A stretch of 64,000 nucleotides of DNA, taken from contig JAUSNO010000021.1 in the NCBI GenBank assembly GCA_030645915.1, positions 62,001 to 126,000 on the forward strand, given 5' to 3'. Within the stretch, counting starts at the first letter, position 1; each line of letters starts with the position of its first letter. A program made the position numbers and the translations under genes. Origin of the DNA: Undibacterium sp. GTDB lineage: Bacteria; Pseudomonadota; Gammaproteobacteria; Burkholderiales; Burkholderiaceae_D. Below the pieces are notes generated by a model that did no database searches, was not told the origin of the DNA, and worked only from the letters and a program-made list of their open reading frames with translations. Shown one piece after another: positions 18,839 through 27,549 of the stretch.

Positions 18839-18886
18839 GATACCACTTAAATACCTATTGACAACCACTACCGAAAACCCTACAGT
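18839..18886 (+). promoter_or_regulatory. Promoter with tandem ATACC boxes, amino-sugar operon
   Basis: GATACC (18839-18844) and AATACC (18850-18855), 11 bp apart, then TTGACA (18858-18863), 17 nt and TACAGT (18881-18886). Aligned to 15450-15497 the box region reads xATACCACxTAxATACC in both places. The transcript leader to the kinase GTG would be about 85 nt. Confidence 0.75.
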
Positions 18887-18976
18887 GACTATGAAGCGTG
18901 CAAGTGAAGTGATGGCTGCGTCTGATTGATAGAATAAATAATAGAAGAACGAACAGAAGAACGAATAGAGACTGAA

Positions 18977-19900
18977 GTGAATAAACAATACCAATACCTG
19001 ATCGGAGTTGATGGCGGTGGCACTGGCACCCGTGTGCTGCTGGCTGATGCCAATGGTGCCGATCTTGGTCGCGGTAGTGGCGGGCCTTCAGGGCTTATGC
19101 ATGGTGCTGAGCAAGCGTGGCAGTCTATTCTTGCTGCAATCAAGCTTGCTTTTTTAGATGCTGGCCTGGCTGCTCCCGCCTATAGCGATATGGCGATCGG
19201 TTGTGGTTTGGCTGGTGTCAATAACAAACAATGGGCGGCCGATTTTACGGCAAAAAATCCTGGCTTTGCCGGTCTGGTGTTAGAGACCGATGCCGGCACC
19301 ACTTTGCTGGGTGCACATCAGGGCGAGCCTGGTGTTGTCATCGCACTCGGCACTGGTAGCGTCGGTGAGGTGATGATGGCGGACGGCAGTCGTCGCGAAG
19401 TCGGAGGATGGGGTTTCCCTTCCAGCGATGAAGCGAGTGGTGCATGGCTGGGTTTGCGCGCCATCAATCATGTGCAGCATGTGCTGGACGGCCGCAGTGA
19501 GGCCGACGATTTGTCCGCTGCCTTGATCGCCTATTGCATTGCCCAATCTGGCGCCAGCAACGGCAGCGGCAATGCCAAAGACGCCGTCTTCAATTGGCTG
19601 GCGCAGGCGAATCAAACCAAATTTGCCCAGCTGGCGCCCATCGTGATTGAGTGTGCGCCTCGCGTAGCAAAGGCGAACGAGATGATGCTGGCGGCCGGTG
19701 CCGAGGTCGCCAAGATGGCAAGAGCGCTAGATCCGACTGGCTTGATGCCCATCGCGCTTTGTGGTGGATTGGCCGAGCCCATGACGGCCTACCTGCCGCA
19801 AGAATTGAAGCGACGTGTTATCAAGCCTAAGGGCGATTCCGCATCCGGGGCGTTGATATTGGTGAAGAATTATTTTTTGAAATGTATTTCTGAAGGTTGA
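18977..19900 (+). CDS. BadF/BadG/BcrA-type ATPase, probable N-acetylglucosamine kinase
   Basis: 307 aa ASKHA-fold kinase starting (GTG) MNKQYQYLIGVDGGGTGTRV, with the phosphate-1 loop DGGGTGTR, a VIALGTGSVGEV phosphate-2 loop, GGWGFPSSDEASGAWLG and an adenosine motif ALCGGLAEP. Homologues in chitin and GlcNAc operons phosphorylate GlcNAc to GlcNAc-6-P. It is first of an operon with a GntR regulator, NagA and NagB-II. The ribosome site is weak. Glucosamine rather than GlcNAc as substrate is possible. Confidence 0.85.
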   Translation: MNKQYQYLIGVDGGGTGTRVLLADANGADLGRGSGGPSGLMHGAEQAWQSILAAIKLAFLDAGLAAPAYSDMAIGCGLAGVNNKQWAADFTAKNPGFAGLVLETDAGTTLLGAHQGEPGVVIALGTGSVGEVMMADGSRREVGGWGFPSSDEASGAWLGLRAINHVQHVLDGRSEADDLSAALIAYCIAQSGASNGSGNAKDAVFNWLAQANQTKFAQLAPIVIECAPRVAKANEMMLAAGAEVAKMARALDPTGLMPIALCGGLAEPMTAYLPQELKRRVIKPKGDSASGALILVKNYFLKCISEG

Positions 19901-19902
19901 AC

Positions 19903-20637
19903 ATGCTGGCGCAAATAATTGATTTTAAGCCTGATGGTGATAGTTCCACGCCTTTGTACCTGCAATTGGCCAACAAGCTGGCAAACGGTATTCACAGCGG
20001 GTTCTGGCAGCCTGATGAAGCCTTGCCTTCCGAGCGCGTCTTGTCGGAAACACTGGAAATTTCTCGCGTGACTGCGCGCAAGGCGATCGACATGCTATGC
20101 GAGCGCGGCTTGCTGACACGCAAACACGGCTCTGGCACTTACATCACGCCAAAGCTGGAGCAACCCTTGTCGCGCCTGACCAACTTCAGTGAAGAGCTGC
20201 GCCAACGCGGATTTTTACCCGGTTCGCAATGGCTGTCGCGCGATACCGGTGTCGCTGCGCCGGAAGAAATTTTATCCCTGGGTTTGTCGCCGCATACGGT
20301 GGTGTCCAGGCTCAAGCGCTTACGTACGGCAGACAATGTGGTGATGGCAATCGAGAGTACGACCATACCGGCGCTGTATCTGCCGAATCCGAAATTGGTG
20401 ACCGATAGTTTGTACGGTTATCTCGATGCCAATGGCGGTGCGCCAACCCGCGCCTTGCAGCATATTCGTGCGGTCAATGCGACGGCAGAACAGGCCAAGC
20501 TGGCCGGGATTAAGCAAGGCGCAGCGATGCTGTTTATTACCCGTGTCGGTTATTCCGCCAGCGGTGCCGCCATCGAGCTGACGCACTCGTATTGCCGTAG
20601 TGATTATTATGATTTTGTCGCGGAGTTGTTTAGATGA
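19903..20637 (+). CDS. GntR-family regulator with UTRA domain, amino-sugar operon (NagQ/NagR-like)
   Basis: 244 aa. An N-terminal winged helix (about residues 15-80: LPSERVLSETLEISRVTARK, RGLLTRKHGSGTYI) is followed by a UTRA ligand-binding domain (about 95-240). HutC-subfamily regulators in GlcNAc operons respond to amino-sugar phosphates. ATG 19903 has GAAGG 6 nt upstream; the in-frame TTG at 19897 is too close to it. The gene lies between the kinase (2-nt gap) and nagA (ATGA overlap with a duplicated start), so it is autoregulated if it binds the 18839 promoter. Confidence 0.9.
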   Translation: MLAQIIDFKPDGDSSTPLYLQLANKLANGIHSGFWQPDEALPSERVLSETLEISRVTARKAIDMLCERGLLTRKHGSGTYITPKLEQPLSRLTNFSEELRQRGFLPGSQWLSRDTGVAAPEEILSLGLSPHTVVSRLKRLRTADNVVMAIESTTIPALYLPNPKLVTDSLYGYLDANGGAPTRALQHIRAVNATAEQAKLAGIKQGAAMLFITRVGYSASGAAIELTHSYCRSDYYDFVAELFR

Positions 20638-20667
20638 GCGGAGCACAACAATGAGCGGAGTACAGCA
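20634..20667 (+). repeat. 17-bp tandem duplication of the nagA start region
   Basis: ATGAGCGGAGCACAACA (20634-20650) is followed by ATGAGCGGAGTACAGCA (20651-20667), 15 of 17 identical. The first copy overlaps the regulator stop as ATGA and opens a six-codon frame whose TGA overlaps the nagA ATG, again as ATGA. Confidence 0.8.
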
Positions 20668-21769
20668 ACTACAAGGAAATATCCTGACGCCGGCAGGCTG
20701 GATGAATGGCTCGATCGCATTTTCTGAAAAAGTGATTCGCATCGACGGCCAGGCAGTTGATCCAGCCTCCAACCAGCAGCATTACATCCTGCCAGGCTTT
20801 GTCGATCTGCACGTGCATGGCGCGGGTGGCAAAGACACGATGGAGGCGGGCAATGCTATTGAGGTGATTGCGCGCATGCATGCGCAGCACGGCACCACCA
20901 GCATGCTGGCAACCACCATGACAGCGCCATTGGCCGATCTGGAGCAAGCCTTGCAGGCGCTGGCAGGTGTCTGTCAGAAGCGCAGTTCAGGTGCGGCACG
21001 GGTCTTGGGCGTGCACCTGGAAGGGCCGTACATCAATCCCGGCAAGCTCGGTGCGCAGCCGGATTTTGCCCATGCCGGTTCGCTAGCTCAGGTCAAGCAT
21101 CTGCACGCCATTGCGCCGATCAAGCTGATTACCGTCGCGCCAGAAATGGATGGTCACCTCGCATTAATCAGTGAACTGACTGCGCTGGGTATGCGCGTGC
21201 AGCTCGGCCATACGCTGGGTACTTACGAAGACGGCGTGGCTGCGCTGGCAAACGGCGCCAGCAGTTTTACCCATTTATATAACGCGATGTCGCGCATGGA
21301 TCACCGCGCGCCGGGCATGGTTGGTGCGGCTTTGGCGCATGCACAATTTTCTGAAATTATTCCCGATTTATTGCACGTGCATCCGGGTGCCATCCGGGCC
21401 GCCATGCGCGCCATTCCAAATCTGTATTGCGTCACCGACTCGACTGCCGCCTCCGGTATGCCGGATGGCGAATACATGCTGGGCCGCCAGGTCGTGCACA
21501 AATGTCTGGGCGGTGTGCGTCTGGCTGACGGCACGCTGGCCGGTAGCACGCTGACCATGGATCAGGCCTTGCGTAATTTAGTCAGCATAGGATTGGCGCT
21601 CGAGGACGCTTCCAAACGGGTTTCTACCTATGCTGCCGATTTTCTCGGCGCGGCCGATCGCGGCCGTCTGCAAACTGGTAGTTATGCCGACATGGTGGTG
21701 CTCGACCGTGCACTGAATCTGATTGCCGTTTATATAGAAGGAGAAAAAATTGACCTCGAAAATGCTTAA
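20651..21769 (+). CDS. nagA: N-acetylglucosamine-6-phosphate deacetylase
   Basis: 372 aa amidohydrolase that turns GlcNAc-6-P into GlcN-6-P and acetate. Metal and active-site motifs are DLHVHGAGGKDTMEAG, HLEGPYINPGKLGAQ, LGHTLGTYEDG, THLYNAMSRMDHR and the catalytic Asp in VTDSTAASGM. GGAG lies 8 nt before ATG 20651; the longer frame from 20600 overlaps the regulator and is not supported. It overlaps nagB-II by 20 nt if that gene starts at TTG 21750. Confidence 0.95.
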   Translation: MSGVQQLQGNILTPAGWMNGSIAFSEKVIRIDGQAVDPASNQQHYILPGFVDLHVHGAGGKDTMEAGNAIEVIARMHAQHGTTSMLATTMTAPLADLEQALQALAGVCQKRSSGAARVLGVHLEGPYINPGKLGAQPDFAHAGSLAQVKHLHAIAPIKLITVAPEMDGHLALISELTALGMRVQLGHTLGTYEDGVAALANGASSFTHLYNAMSRMDHRAPGMVGAALAHAQFSEIIPDLLHVHPGAIRAAMRAIPNLYCVTDSTAASGMPDGEYMLGRQVVHKCLGGVRLADGTLAGSTLTMDQALRNLVSIGLALEDASKRVSTYAADFLGAADRGRLQTGSYADMVVLDRALNLIAVYIEGEKIDLENA

Positions 21770-22772
21770 GGAAGCCTGTTCTTCAGCCGAGTTTGTCGCT
21801 AAACAATTGAGCCTGGATGGCGAGCGTTATGCTGCTCTCGGCAAACACCTGAGGGACAATCCACCGACCTCGGTATTGACGGTAGCGCGCGGTAGTTCCG
21901 ATCATGCCGCCAATTACGCTGCCTACCTGATCATGGCGCGCCTGGGTCGTATCGTCGCCTCATTGCCGATGTCGCTGGTGACGTTGAACAAATCCCCTTT
22001 GCACGCACAAAACGCGCTGGCGATCGCGATTTCTCAATCGGGCCAAAGCCCGGATGTGGTCGAGCCTATCCGTTATTTCCGCGAGGGTGGTGCTACCACG
22101 GTTGCGCTGGTCAATGATGCAACTTCACCGTTAGGGCAAAGCGCCGAATGGACCATGCCTTTGCACGCGGGCCCTGAGCTGAGCGTTGCCGCCACCAAAA
22201 GCTTCATCACTTCGCTGGTCGCCGGTGCGCGTTTGGCGGGGCACTGGCAGAACGATGCCGAATTTTTGAACGCGATTGAGCAATTGCCTGAAGCGCTGGA
22301 AGCGGCGACTAAAGTGGATTGGTCAAATGCGCTGGACGTGCTGGCACCGAGTTCGCGCATTATGGTGGTCGGGCGCGGCATCAGTTTTCCGGTGGCGCTG
22401 GAAGCGGCATTGAAGTTTAAGGAAACCTCGGTAATTCAGGCTGAAGCATTCAGCGGTGCCGAGATCAAGCATGGCCCGATGGCCTTGATTGACGATGGCT
22501 ATCCCTTGCTGATTTTTGCCACACGCGGTCCTACGCAAGCTGGCCTGATCAGTTTGGCAGAAGAGATGCGCGGTCGCGGTGCCAATGTCTTGCTGGCGGC
22601 GCCGAGTGACGTGAGTGAACGTAATCTGACTTTGCCGATTACCGCCACGCCTGATCTTGACCCTATTGCAGCGATTCAGGCCTTCTACGTGATGGCGGCC
22701 AAGCTGTCGATTGCACGCGGACTAGATCCGGATAAGCCACGCCACTTGAGTAAGGTCACCAAGACGAACTAA
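21750..22772 (+). CDS. SIS-domain glucosamine-6-phosphate deaminase (NagB-II type)
   Basis: 340 aa with two SIS domains (about residues 30-170 and 200-325), related to the isomerase half of GlmS but without a glutaminase domain. It converts GlcN-6-P to Fru-6-P and ammonia. Motifs are ARGSSDHAANYAAY, ISQSGQSPDVVEP and AEIKHGPMALI. The TTG at 21750 is kept because AAGGAG lies about 7 nt before it; the first ATG (21762) would be 19 nt away. It replaces the unrelated E. coli-type NagB, which is absent here. Confidence 0.9.
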   Translation: MTSKMLKEACSSAEFVAKQLSLDGERYAALGKHLRDNPPTSVLTVARGSSDHAANYAAYLIMARLGRIVASLPMSLVTLNKSPLHAQNALAIAISQSGQSPDVVEPIRYFREGGATTVALVNDATSPLGQSAEWTMPLHAGPELSVAATKSFITSLVAGARLAGHWQNDAEFLNAIEQLPEALEAATKVDWSNALDVLAPSSRIMVVGRGISFPVALEAALKFKETSVIQAEAFSGAEIKHGPMALIDDGYPLLIFATRGPTQAGLISLAEEMRGRGANVLLAAPSDVSERNLTLPITATPDLDPIAAIQAFYVMAAKLSIARGLDPDKPRHLSKVTKTN

Positions 22773-22899
22773 GCTATTTTTTTGTCATTTTATTTATATA
22801 CTCCTTCCTAGTATTTTTTAACATCGCAATAATTACGTGCGTATTTGCCATGTTTTAATATGTTTTATTGGGAGTATATTTAAATGGCCGTCTCAGGCT

Positions 22900-22923
22900 C
22901 CTTCTCCCGCCAGCGGGAGAAGG
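22900..22923. repeat. Perfect 11-bp-arm palindrome, REP-like
   Basis: CCTTCTCCCGC, two bases, then GCGGGAGAAGG. Palindromes of this type recur in intergenic regions of many proteobacterial genomes. It lies between nagB-II and the binding-protein gene. Confidence 0.75.
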
Positions 22924-22957
22924 GCGTTTGAAAGTGCTAGAAACGGAATTGAAGATA

Positions 22958-24223
22958 ATGGAAGTCAGACGATTTTTTAGCCGCATGTTTCTGTTCTGCC
23001 TGTTGTCCGGCGGAACGGTATTCCATGCCGCTGCGGTTGAAAAAATCGAATTCTGGACCATGAGCCTCAAGCCCAAGTTCATCCCTTATTTTCAAACCCT
23101 GGTCAAAAAATACGAAGCGCAAAACCCCGGTGTCAAAGTCGAGTGGGTCGATTTCCCCTGGGATATTTTGCAGCTCAAACTGATCACCGCGATCGCCGCC
23201 GGTACGCCGCCGTCGCTGGTCAATCTGAGTGTGCCGTGGGCAGAAGAGCTGGCGCGCGATGGTTTGATCGTACCGGTTGAAGCATTGATGATTCAGCCGC
23301 CGATTTACACACTAGGCGCGTTAGCCGATCTGACTTTCAACGGGCATCTCTACGGTTTTCCGCATTACAGCAACGTCAATGTGATCGCGTATAACCGCAA
23401 GATATTGTCCGCCGCCGGCATCAGCAGCGCGCCGAAAAATATGGATGAGTTGCTGTTTGACGCCAGACAAATCTACGCCAAAACCGGCAAGGCTGGCTAT
23501 GCGCCCGCGCTAGGCAAGATCGACGGTTTCATGATGCAACAGGGGCTGGATCTGATCAAGGATGGCAAGGCGGTATTCAATTCGCCGGCACATATCGCGC
23601 TGGTGAAAAAGCTGGCTGAGACCTATGCGGCCAATGGTTTTCTCAAGGATAAACTGTTTGCCGAAGATAACTTCCCGGCAGTCGTCGATGCCTATCTCGG
23701 TGGCCGCCTGGGCATGATGGTCAGCGCACCGACTGCCTTGCGGCGTATACAGGCCGACTCCAAAGAGGTCTATGCGCAGACCGATATTTTCGCCGCGCCG
23801 GTAGGGCCTACCGGCATTGCCGACGGCGGCTGGATGTTTAATTTTGCCGTGCCCAAAGGTGTCAGCGCGAAGTCGCTGCCGTCGATCGCCCGGTTTGCGC
23901 AGTTTTTAACCAATGATGAAAACCAGCTGGAATTTGCCAAGAATGCCAACGTGATGCCGACCACCGTCAAGGCGCTGGCTGATCCGTATTTTCAGCAATT
24001 GCCATTGCAGGCACAAGCTGCAGAAAAGGCGCAGGCCGTCGCTGCCAGATCGATGGATAATTCGCGCAGCCTGTACGTGGCGGGGATAGAAGATTACGAC
24101 GAGTTGCGGCGCTTTCTGGTCAAGGCGGTAGAGGCGGGCGTGACCGGCAAGCGCGACATCAAGCTGGCGCTGGATGAGGCGGCGGCGATCTGGAACCGTA
24201 AACTGGCAAAGCCTGCACGATGA
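22958..24223 (+). CDS. Sugar ABC transporter substrate-binding protein
   Basis: 421 aa periplasmic family-1 binding protein. A signal peptide with basic start MEVRRFFSRMF and cleavage near HAAA is followed by KIEFWTMSLKPKF and the type-1 motif NPGVKVEWVDFPWD. The start at 22958 is chosen because the longer frame from 22868 would put a non-signal extension in front and begins inside a palindromic repeat region. The next gene overlaps its stop by 4 nt. Context points to GlcNAc or chitobiose-type sugars. Confidence 0.88.
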   Translation: MEVRRFFSRMFLFCLLSGGTVFHAAAVEKIEFWTMSLKPKFIPYFQTLVKKYEAQNPGVKVEWVDFPWDILQLKLITAIAAGTPPSLVNLSVPWAEELARDGLIVPVEALMIQPPIYTLGALADLTFNGHLYGFPHYSNVNVIAYNRKILSAAGISSAPKNMDELLFDARQIYAKTGKAGYAPALGKIDGFMMQQGLDLIKDGKAVFNSPAHIALVKKLAETYAANGFLKDKLFAEDNFPAVVDAYLGGRLGMMVSAPTALRRIQADSKEVYAQTDIFAAPVGPTGIADGGWMFNFAVPKGVSAKSLPSIARFAQFLTNDENQLEFAKNANVMPTTVKALADPYFQQLPLQAQAAEKAQAVAARSMDNSRSLYVAGIEDYDELRRFLVKAVEAGVTGKRDIKLALDEAAAIWNRKLAKPAR

Positions 24224-25101
24224 ACCGCCTGCGCCAATTCAGTCAACAACACGGCTTGCTCGCCTATCTGTTTCTGGCACCCGCCATCGTCCTGCTGGCG
24301 CTGTTCTCTTTCTGGCCGGTGCTATTCGGCTCTTACCTGACCATGACCGATTTCAGTTTGGTCAGGCCTACGCACTGGGTCGGGCTGGATAACTATCGCT
24401 ACATCTTCAATAACGATATGTTCCTCACCGGCCTAAAAAACTCGGTCTTGTTTTTGCTGATCGTGCCTTTCATCCAGATCGGTGCGATCACGCTGGCGGT
24501 GCTGGTAAATACTCAACTGCCGGGGATTAAATTTTTCCGTGCCGCGTATTACGTGCCTGTGGTCACCACTGTTTCTGTGGTCGGCATCATGTGGGGTTTC
24601 ATGTTTCATGAGCAGGGGGCATTGAATTATATTTTGCTCAAACTGCATGCGATCAATGCGCCGGTAGGCTGGCTGTCTGACGATGCGATAGCTTTGTTTG
24701 CGATCATGTTTGTCTCGCTGTGGCGCGGCCTGGGCTGGTATATGGTGATGTATCTGGCGGCGCTACAATCGATACCTGCCGAGATGCAGGAGGCAGCGAT
24801 ACTGGATGGTGCTAATCTGTGGCAGCGCTTCTGGAAGATTACTGTGCCTATGCTATTTCCGACCATCATGGTGTGCACCATCATGTCGGTGCTGGCGGCA
24901 TTGAAGGCGTATCAAGAGGTCGATGTATTGACGCAGGGCGGGCCGATGAATTCGACTTTTACCGCGCTGTATTACGCCTACGATCAGGGCTTGAAGCATC
25001 TGAAATTGCCGCGCGGTCTGGCCGCGAGTTTTGTGGTTTCCCTTGGTTGCATAGGCATCGCCTTGCTGTGCCTGCGTTACCTTAAACCACGCCATCGTTA
25101 A
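24220..25101 (+). CDS. Sugar ABC transporter permease (MalF/UgpA type)
   Basis: 293 aa inner-membrane protein with six hydrophobic spans and the EAA loop ALQSIPAEMQEAAILDGANL, which docks on the ATPase (about residues 185-205). It starts inside the stop of the binding-protein gene (ATGA), so translation is coupled. Forms the import channel with the next permease. Confidence 0.93.
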   Translation: MNRLRQFSQQHGLLAYLFLAPAIVLLALFSFWPVLFGSYLTMTDFSLVRPTHWVGLDNYRYIFNNDMFLTGLKNSVLFLLIVPFIQIGAITLAVLVNTQLPGIKFFRAAYYVPVVTTVSVVGIMWGFMFHEQGALNYILLKLHAINAPVGWLSDDAIALFAIMFVSLWRGLGWYMVMYLAALQSIPAEMQEAAILDGANLWQRFWKITVPMLFPTIMVCTIMSVLAALKAYQEVDVLTQGGPMNSTFTALYYAYDQGLKHLKLPRGLAASFVVSLGCIGIALLCLRYLKPRHR

Positions 25102-25111
25102 GCGCGCAAAC

Positions 25112-25945
25112 ATGATGACACTTCCTCCACTACGCCGCCTGCCGCGTATCCTGCTCCAGTACTGCATCTTGCTGGTGTTGGCGGCCTTGTGCGTGTTTCC
25201 GTTCTGGTGGACTTTCGTCGTGGCGATTTCTAGCCAGGGCAATATCTTCGAGTTCCCACCGACGTTTTTGCCGCAGGCCGTTACGCTGGATAATTTCATC
25301 GAAGTGTTTCGCGTGATTCCCATCGCCGCCTTTTATAAAAACTCCTTGCTGATCACGGCTGCCACCGTGTGCTGGAAATTGCTACTGTGTTCGCTGGCCG
25401 CTTACCCTTTATCGCGCATGCGCTTTAGCGGCAGCAAGCTGGTATTTGCTCTTATTTTGGCGACCATGATCCTGCCGTCCGAGGTTAACTTCTTGGTCAA
25501 CTTCATCACCATGACCAAGATAGGACTGGTGAATACTTATACCGGCGTGATCTTGCCGAATGTAGTGACCGCAGTGTCGATACTCTTGCTTAAACAGGCG
25601 TTTGACGAAGTGCCGCAAGACCTGATCGATGCGGCGCGCGTCGATGGCGCGAGTGAGCTGATTATTTTCTGGAAGATCGTGCTGCCGCTGATTACGCCGT
25701 GGCTGGCGACGGTCGGCATCCTTTCTGCAGTGGAAGCCTGGAACGACTATATCTGGCCCTCGCTGGTGATCTGCAAGCCGGAAGATTTCCCCCTGTCGGC
25801 AGGCATACTGTATCTGCGCGGCACTTACGGCAGCAGCACCCGCGTGATTGCCGCGGGCACCATATTGACAGTCGCGCCAATCTTGGTCGCATTTTTATTT
25901 ACCCAGCGCTTTTTTATGCGCGGTATGGATGGAGCAGTGAAATGA
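25112..25945 (+). CDS. Sugar ABC transporter permease (MalG/UgpE type)
   Basis: 277 aa, six spans, EAA loop QAFDEVPQDLIDAARVDGAS near residues 165-185 and the C-terminal FFMRGMDGAVK typical of MalG-type permeases. It lies 10 nt after its partner and overlaps the ATG of the hexosaminidase gene, so the whole import-hydrolysis set is one transcript. Confidence 0.93.
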   Translation: MMTLPPLRRLPRILLQYCILLVLAALCVFPFWWTFVVAISSQGNIFEFPPTFLPQAVTLDNFIEVFRVIPIAAFYKNSLLITAATVCWKLLLCSLAAYPLSRMRFSGSKLVFALILATMILPSEVNFLVNFITMTKIGLVNTYTGVILPNVVTAVSILLLKQAFDEVPQDLIDAARVDGASELIIFWKIVLPLITPWLATVGILSAVEAWNDYIWPSLVICKPEDFPLSAGILYLRGTYGSSTRVIAAGTILTVAPILVAFLFTQRFFMRGMDGAVK

Positions 25946-27474
25946 TGCAAGTAAATACAACAATGAACGCAAAGCAGATCGCCGGTCAGCTCGCCGGTCA
26001 GTTAACCATGATACGCATGCCGGGCACAGAATTGACGGCCGAGATGGCGAGCTTTTTGCGCGAGCACCACATCCGCGCAGTCTGTCTGTTTCGCCAGAAT
26101 ATGGTGAATGCCGAGCAGCTGAAAAAATTGACCGCAGACCTGCGCGCAGTGATGGGGCCTGAAGCCCTGATCGGCATCGATCAGGAAGGCGGCGCAGTCG
26201 TGCGCGCCACTTGGGTGCCGCAACCGCCAGCGGCGATGTCGCTCGGTGCCAGTGATGATGTGAGCTTGTGCCGCGCCGTCGGTGCAGCGGTGGCGCGTGG
26301 CGTTAAATCGCTGGGCTTCAACTGGAACTTTGCGCCTGTGCTTGATTTGAATAATAACGTCGATAACCCCGTGATTTCCGAGCGTTCGTTTGGCGCTGAT
26401 CCGCAAAAGGCGGCGGCACTGGCGTTCGCCTGGATGGACGGCAGCCTGGCAGAAGGTGTGGCCTGCTGCGTCAAGCATTTTCCCGGTCATGGCGATACCA
26501 ATGTCGATTCGCACCGCGATTTTCCGACGGTGAATAAATCCCGTGCCGAGCTTGATCTGATGGAGCTGGCGCCGTTCCAGATGGCGGCCAGACGCAGCCT
26601 TGCAGCAGCGCCGGCGATGATGACCGCGCATATCGTGTATCCGCAGCTCGATGCAGAGAATCCGGCCACCATGTCGAAAAAAATATTGACGGGCATCTTG
26701 CGCGACGAGTGGGATTACCAAGGCGTGGTCATCACCGATGGCATGGACATGCATGCGATTGCCGGCCGCTACGGCGTCGGCAATGCGGCAGTCAAGGCAC
26801 TGGTGGCAGGTGCCGATATGGTCATGGCCCTAGGCACCACCGAGACGCAATTGGAGACCCTGGCGGCGCTCAGCTCTGCGATAGAGTCAGGGCAAATAGA
26901 GACTGAGCAGTTGCAGAAAAAATTGGCGCGTATGGCCAAGCTGGTGCACGAATATCCGTGCCAGCAAAGCGCCTATCCGGCAGCGCTGGAGAGTGCCGAT
27001 ACCGTGCTGATGGCCAAGGCCTGGCAGCGCGGCTTGACCCCGCATGATGCACCGCAGGCGCCCGTAGCGGGCAGCAAGCTGCGGCTGGTGATCAGTGCCG
27101 ACGTGGTCAGTGACGGCGTGTCGGAAGCTGGCGTGCCCGCAGAGAAAGTCGCCGCCATGCTGGCCACGGTTTACGATGTAGAAGTCATCACCTTTACCAA
27201 AGAAAGCACGTTCGACTGGAGCAGTCTGCCGGACGATGGGCGCTTCGTGATCCTGGCATCCACCATACGCCTGCGCTACAGTGCACATGCGCGCAGCACC
27301 TGGAAGCCCGATTTGCATCTGGTGTTATGGAACCCCTTCATGGCGCTCGATATAGACGCACCGGCGCTGATCACTTACGGTTTTGCGACACCGGCCTTGC
27401 AGGCGGTGGCCGATTGGTGCGCAGGCAAAGTCAGTGCGGATGGCCGCATGCCGGTAGCGAATTTTTATGCCTGA
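25942..27474 (+). CDS. Glycoside hydrolase family 3 beta-N-acetylhexosaminidase (NagZ-like)
   Basis: 510 aa. The N-terminal GH3 barrel (about residues 15-350) has the NagZ signature KHFPGHGDTNVDSH with its His/Asp acid-base dyad, and the nucleophile region VITDGMDMHAI. A C-terminal domain of about 150 residues follows, as in two-domain Gram-positive NagZ and unlike the 340-aa E. coli enzyme. There is no signal peptide, so it acts in the cytoplasm on imported chitooligosaccharides or muropeptide sugars. It starts at ATG 25942 overlapping the permease stop; a second ATG follows directly. The longer frame into the permease is a shadow. Confidence 0.9.
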   Translation: MMQVNTTMNAKQIAGQLAGQLTMIRMPGTELTAEMASFLREHHIRAVCLFRQNMVNAEQLKKLTADLRAVMGPEALIGIDQEGGAVVRATWVPQPPAAMSLGASDDVSLCRAVGAAVARGVKSLGFNWNFAPVLDLNNNVDNPVISERSFGADPQKAAALAFAWMDGSLAEGVACCVKHFPGHGDTNVDSHRDFPTVNKSRAELDLMELAPFQMAARRSLAAAPAMMTAHIVYPQLDAENPATMSKKILTGILRDEWDYQGVVITDGMDMHAIAGRYGVGNAAVKALVAGADMVMALGTTETQLETLAALSSAIESGQIETEQLQKKLARMAKLVHEYPCQQSAYPAALESADTVLMAKAWQRGLTPHDAPQAPVAGSKLRLVISADVVSDGVSEAGVPAEKVAAMLATVYDVEVITFTKESTFDWSSLPDDGRFVILASTIRLRYSAHARSTWKPDLHLVLWNPFMALDIDAPALITYGFATPALQAVADWCAGKVSADGRMPVANFYA

Positions 27475-27497
27475 ATTTATGCACAATTACCCTTGCT

Positions 27498-27518
27498 GTA
27501 GGGTGCGCCATGCGCACC
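27498..27518. repeat. Solo REP with GTAG foot
   Basis: GTAG directly followed by GGTGCGC-CAT-GCGCACC (arms 27502-27508 and 27512-27518). A GTAG-type tetranucleotide at the 5' foot of a short palindrome is the hallmark of REPs mobilised by RAYT transposases. It sits between the hexosaminidase and the ATPase gene. Confidence 0.75.
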
Positions 27519-27549
27519 GATGCCACGCCGCCTTTTACCGGGAGCCAGC

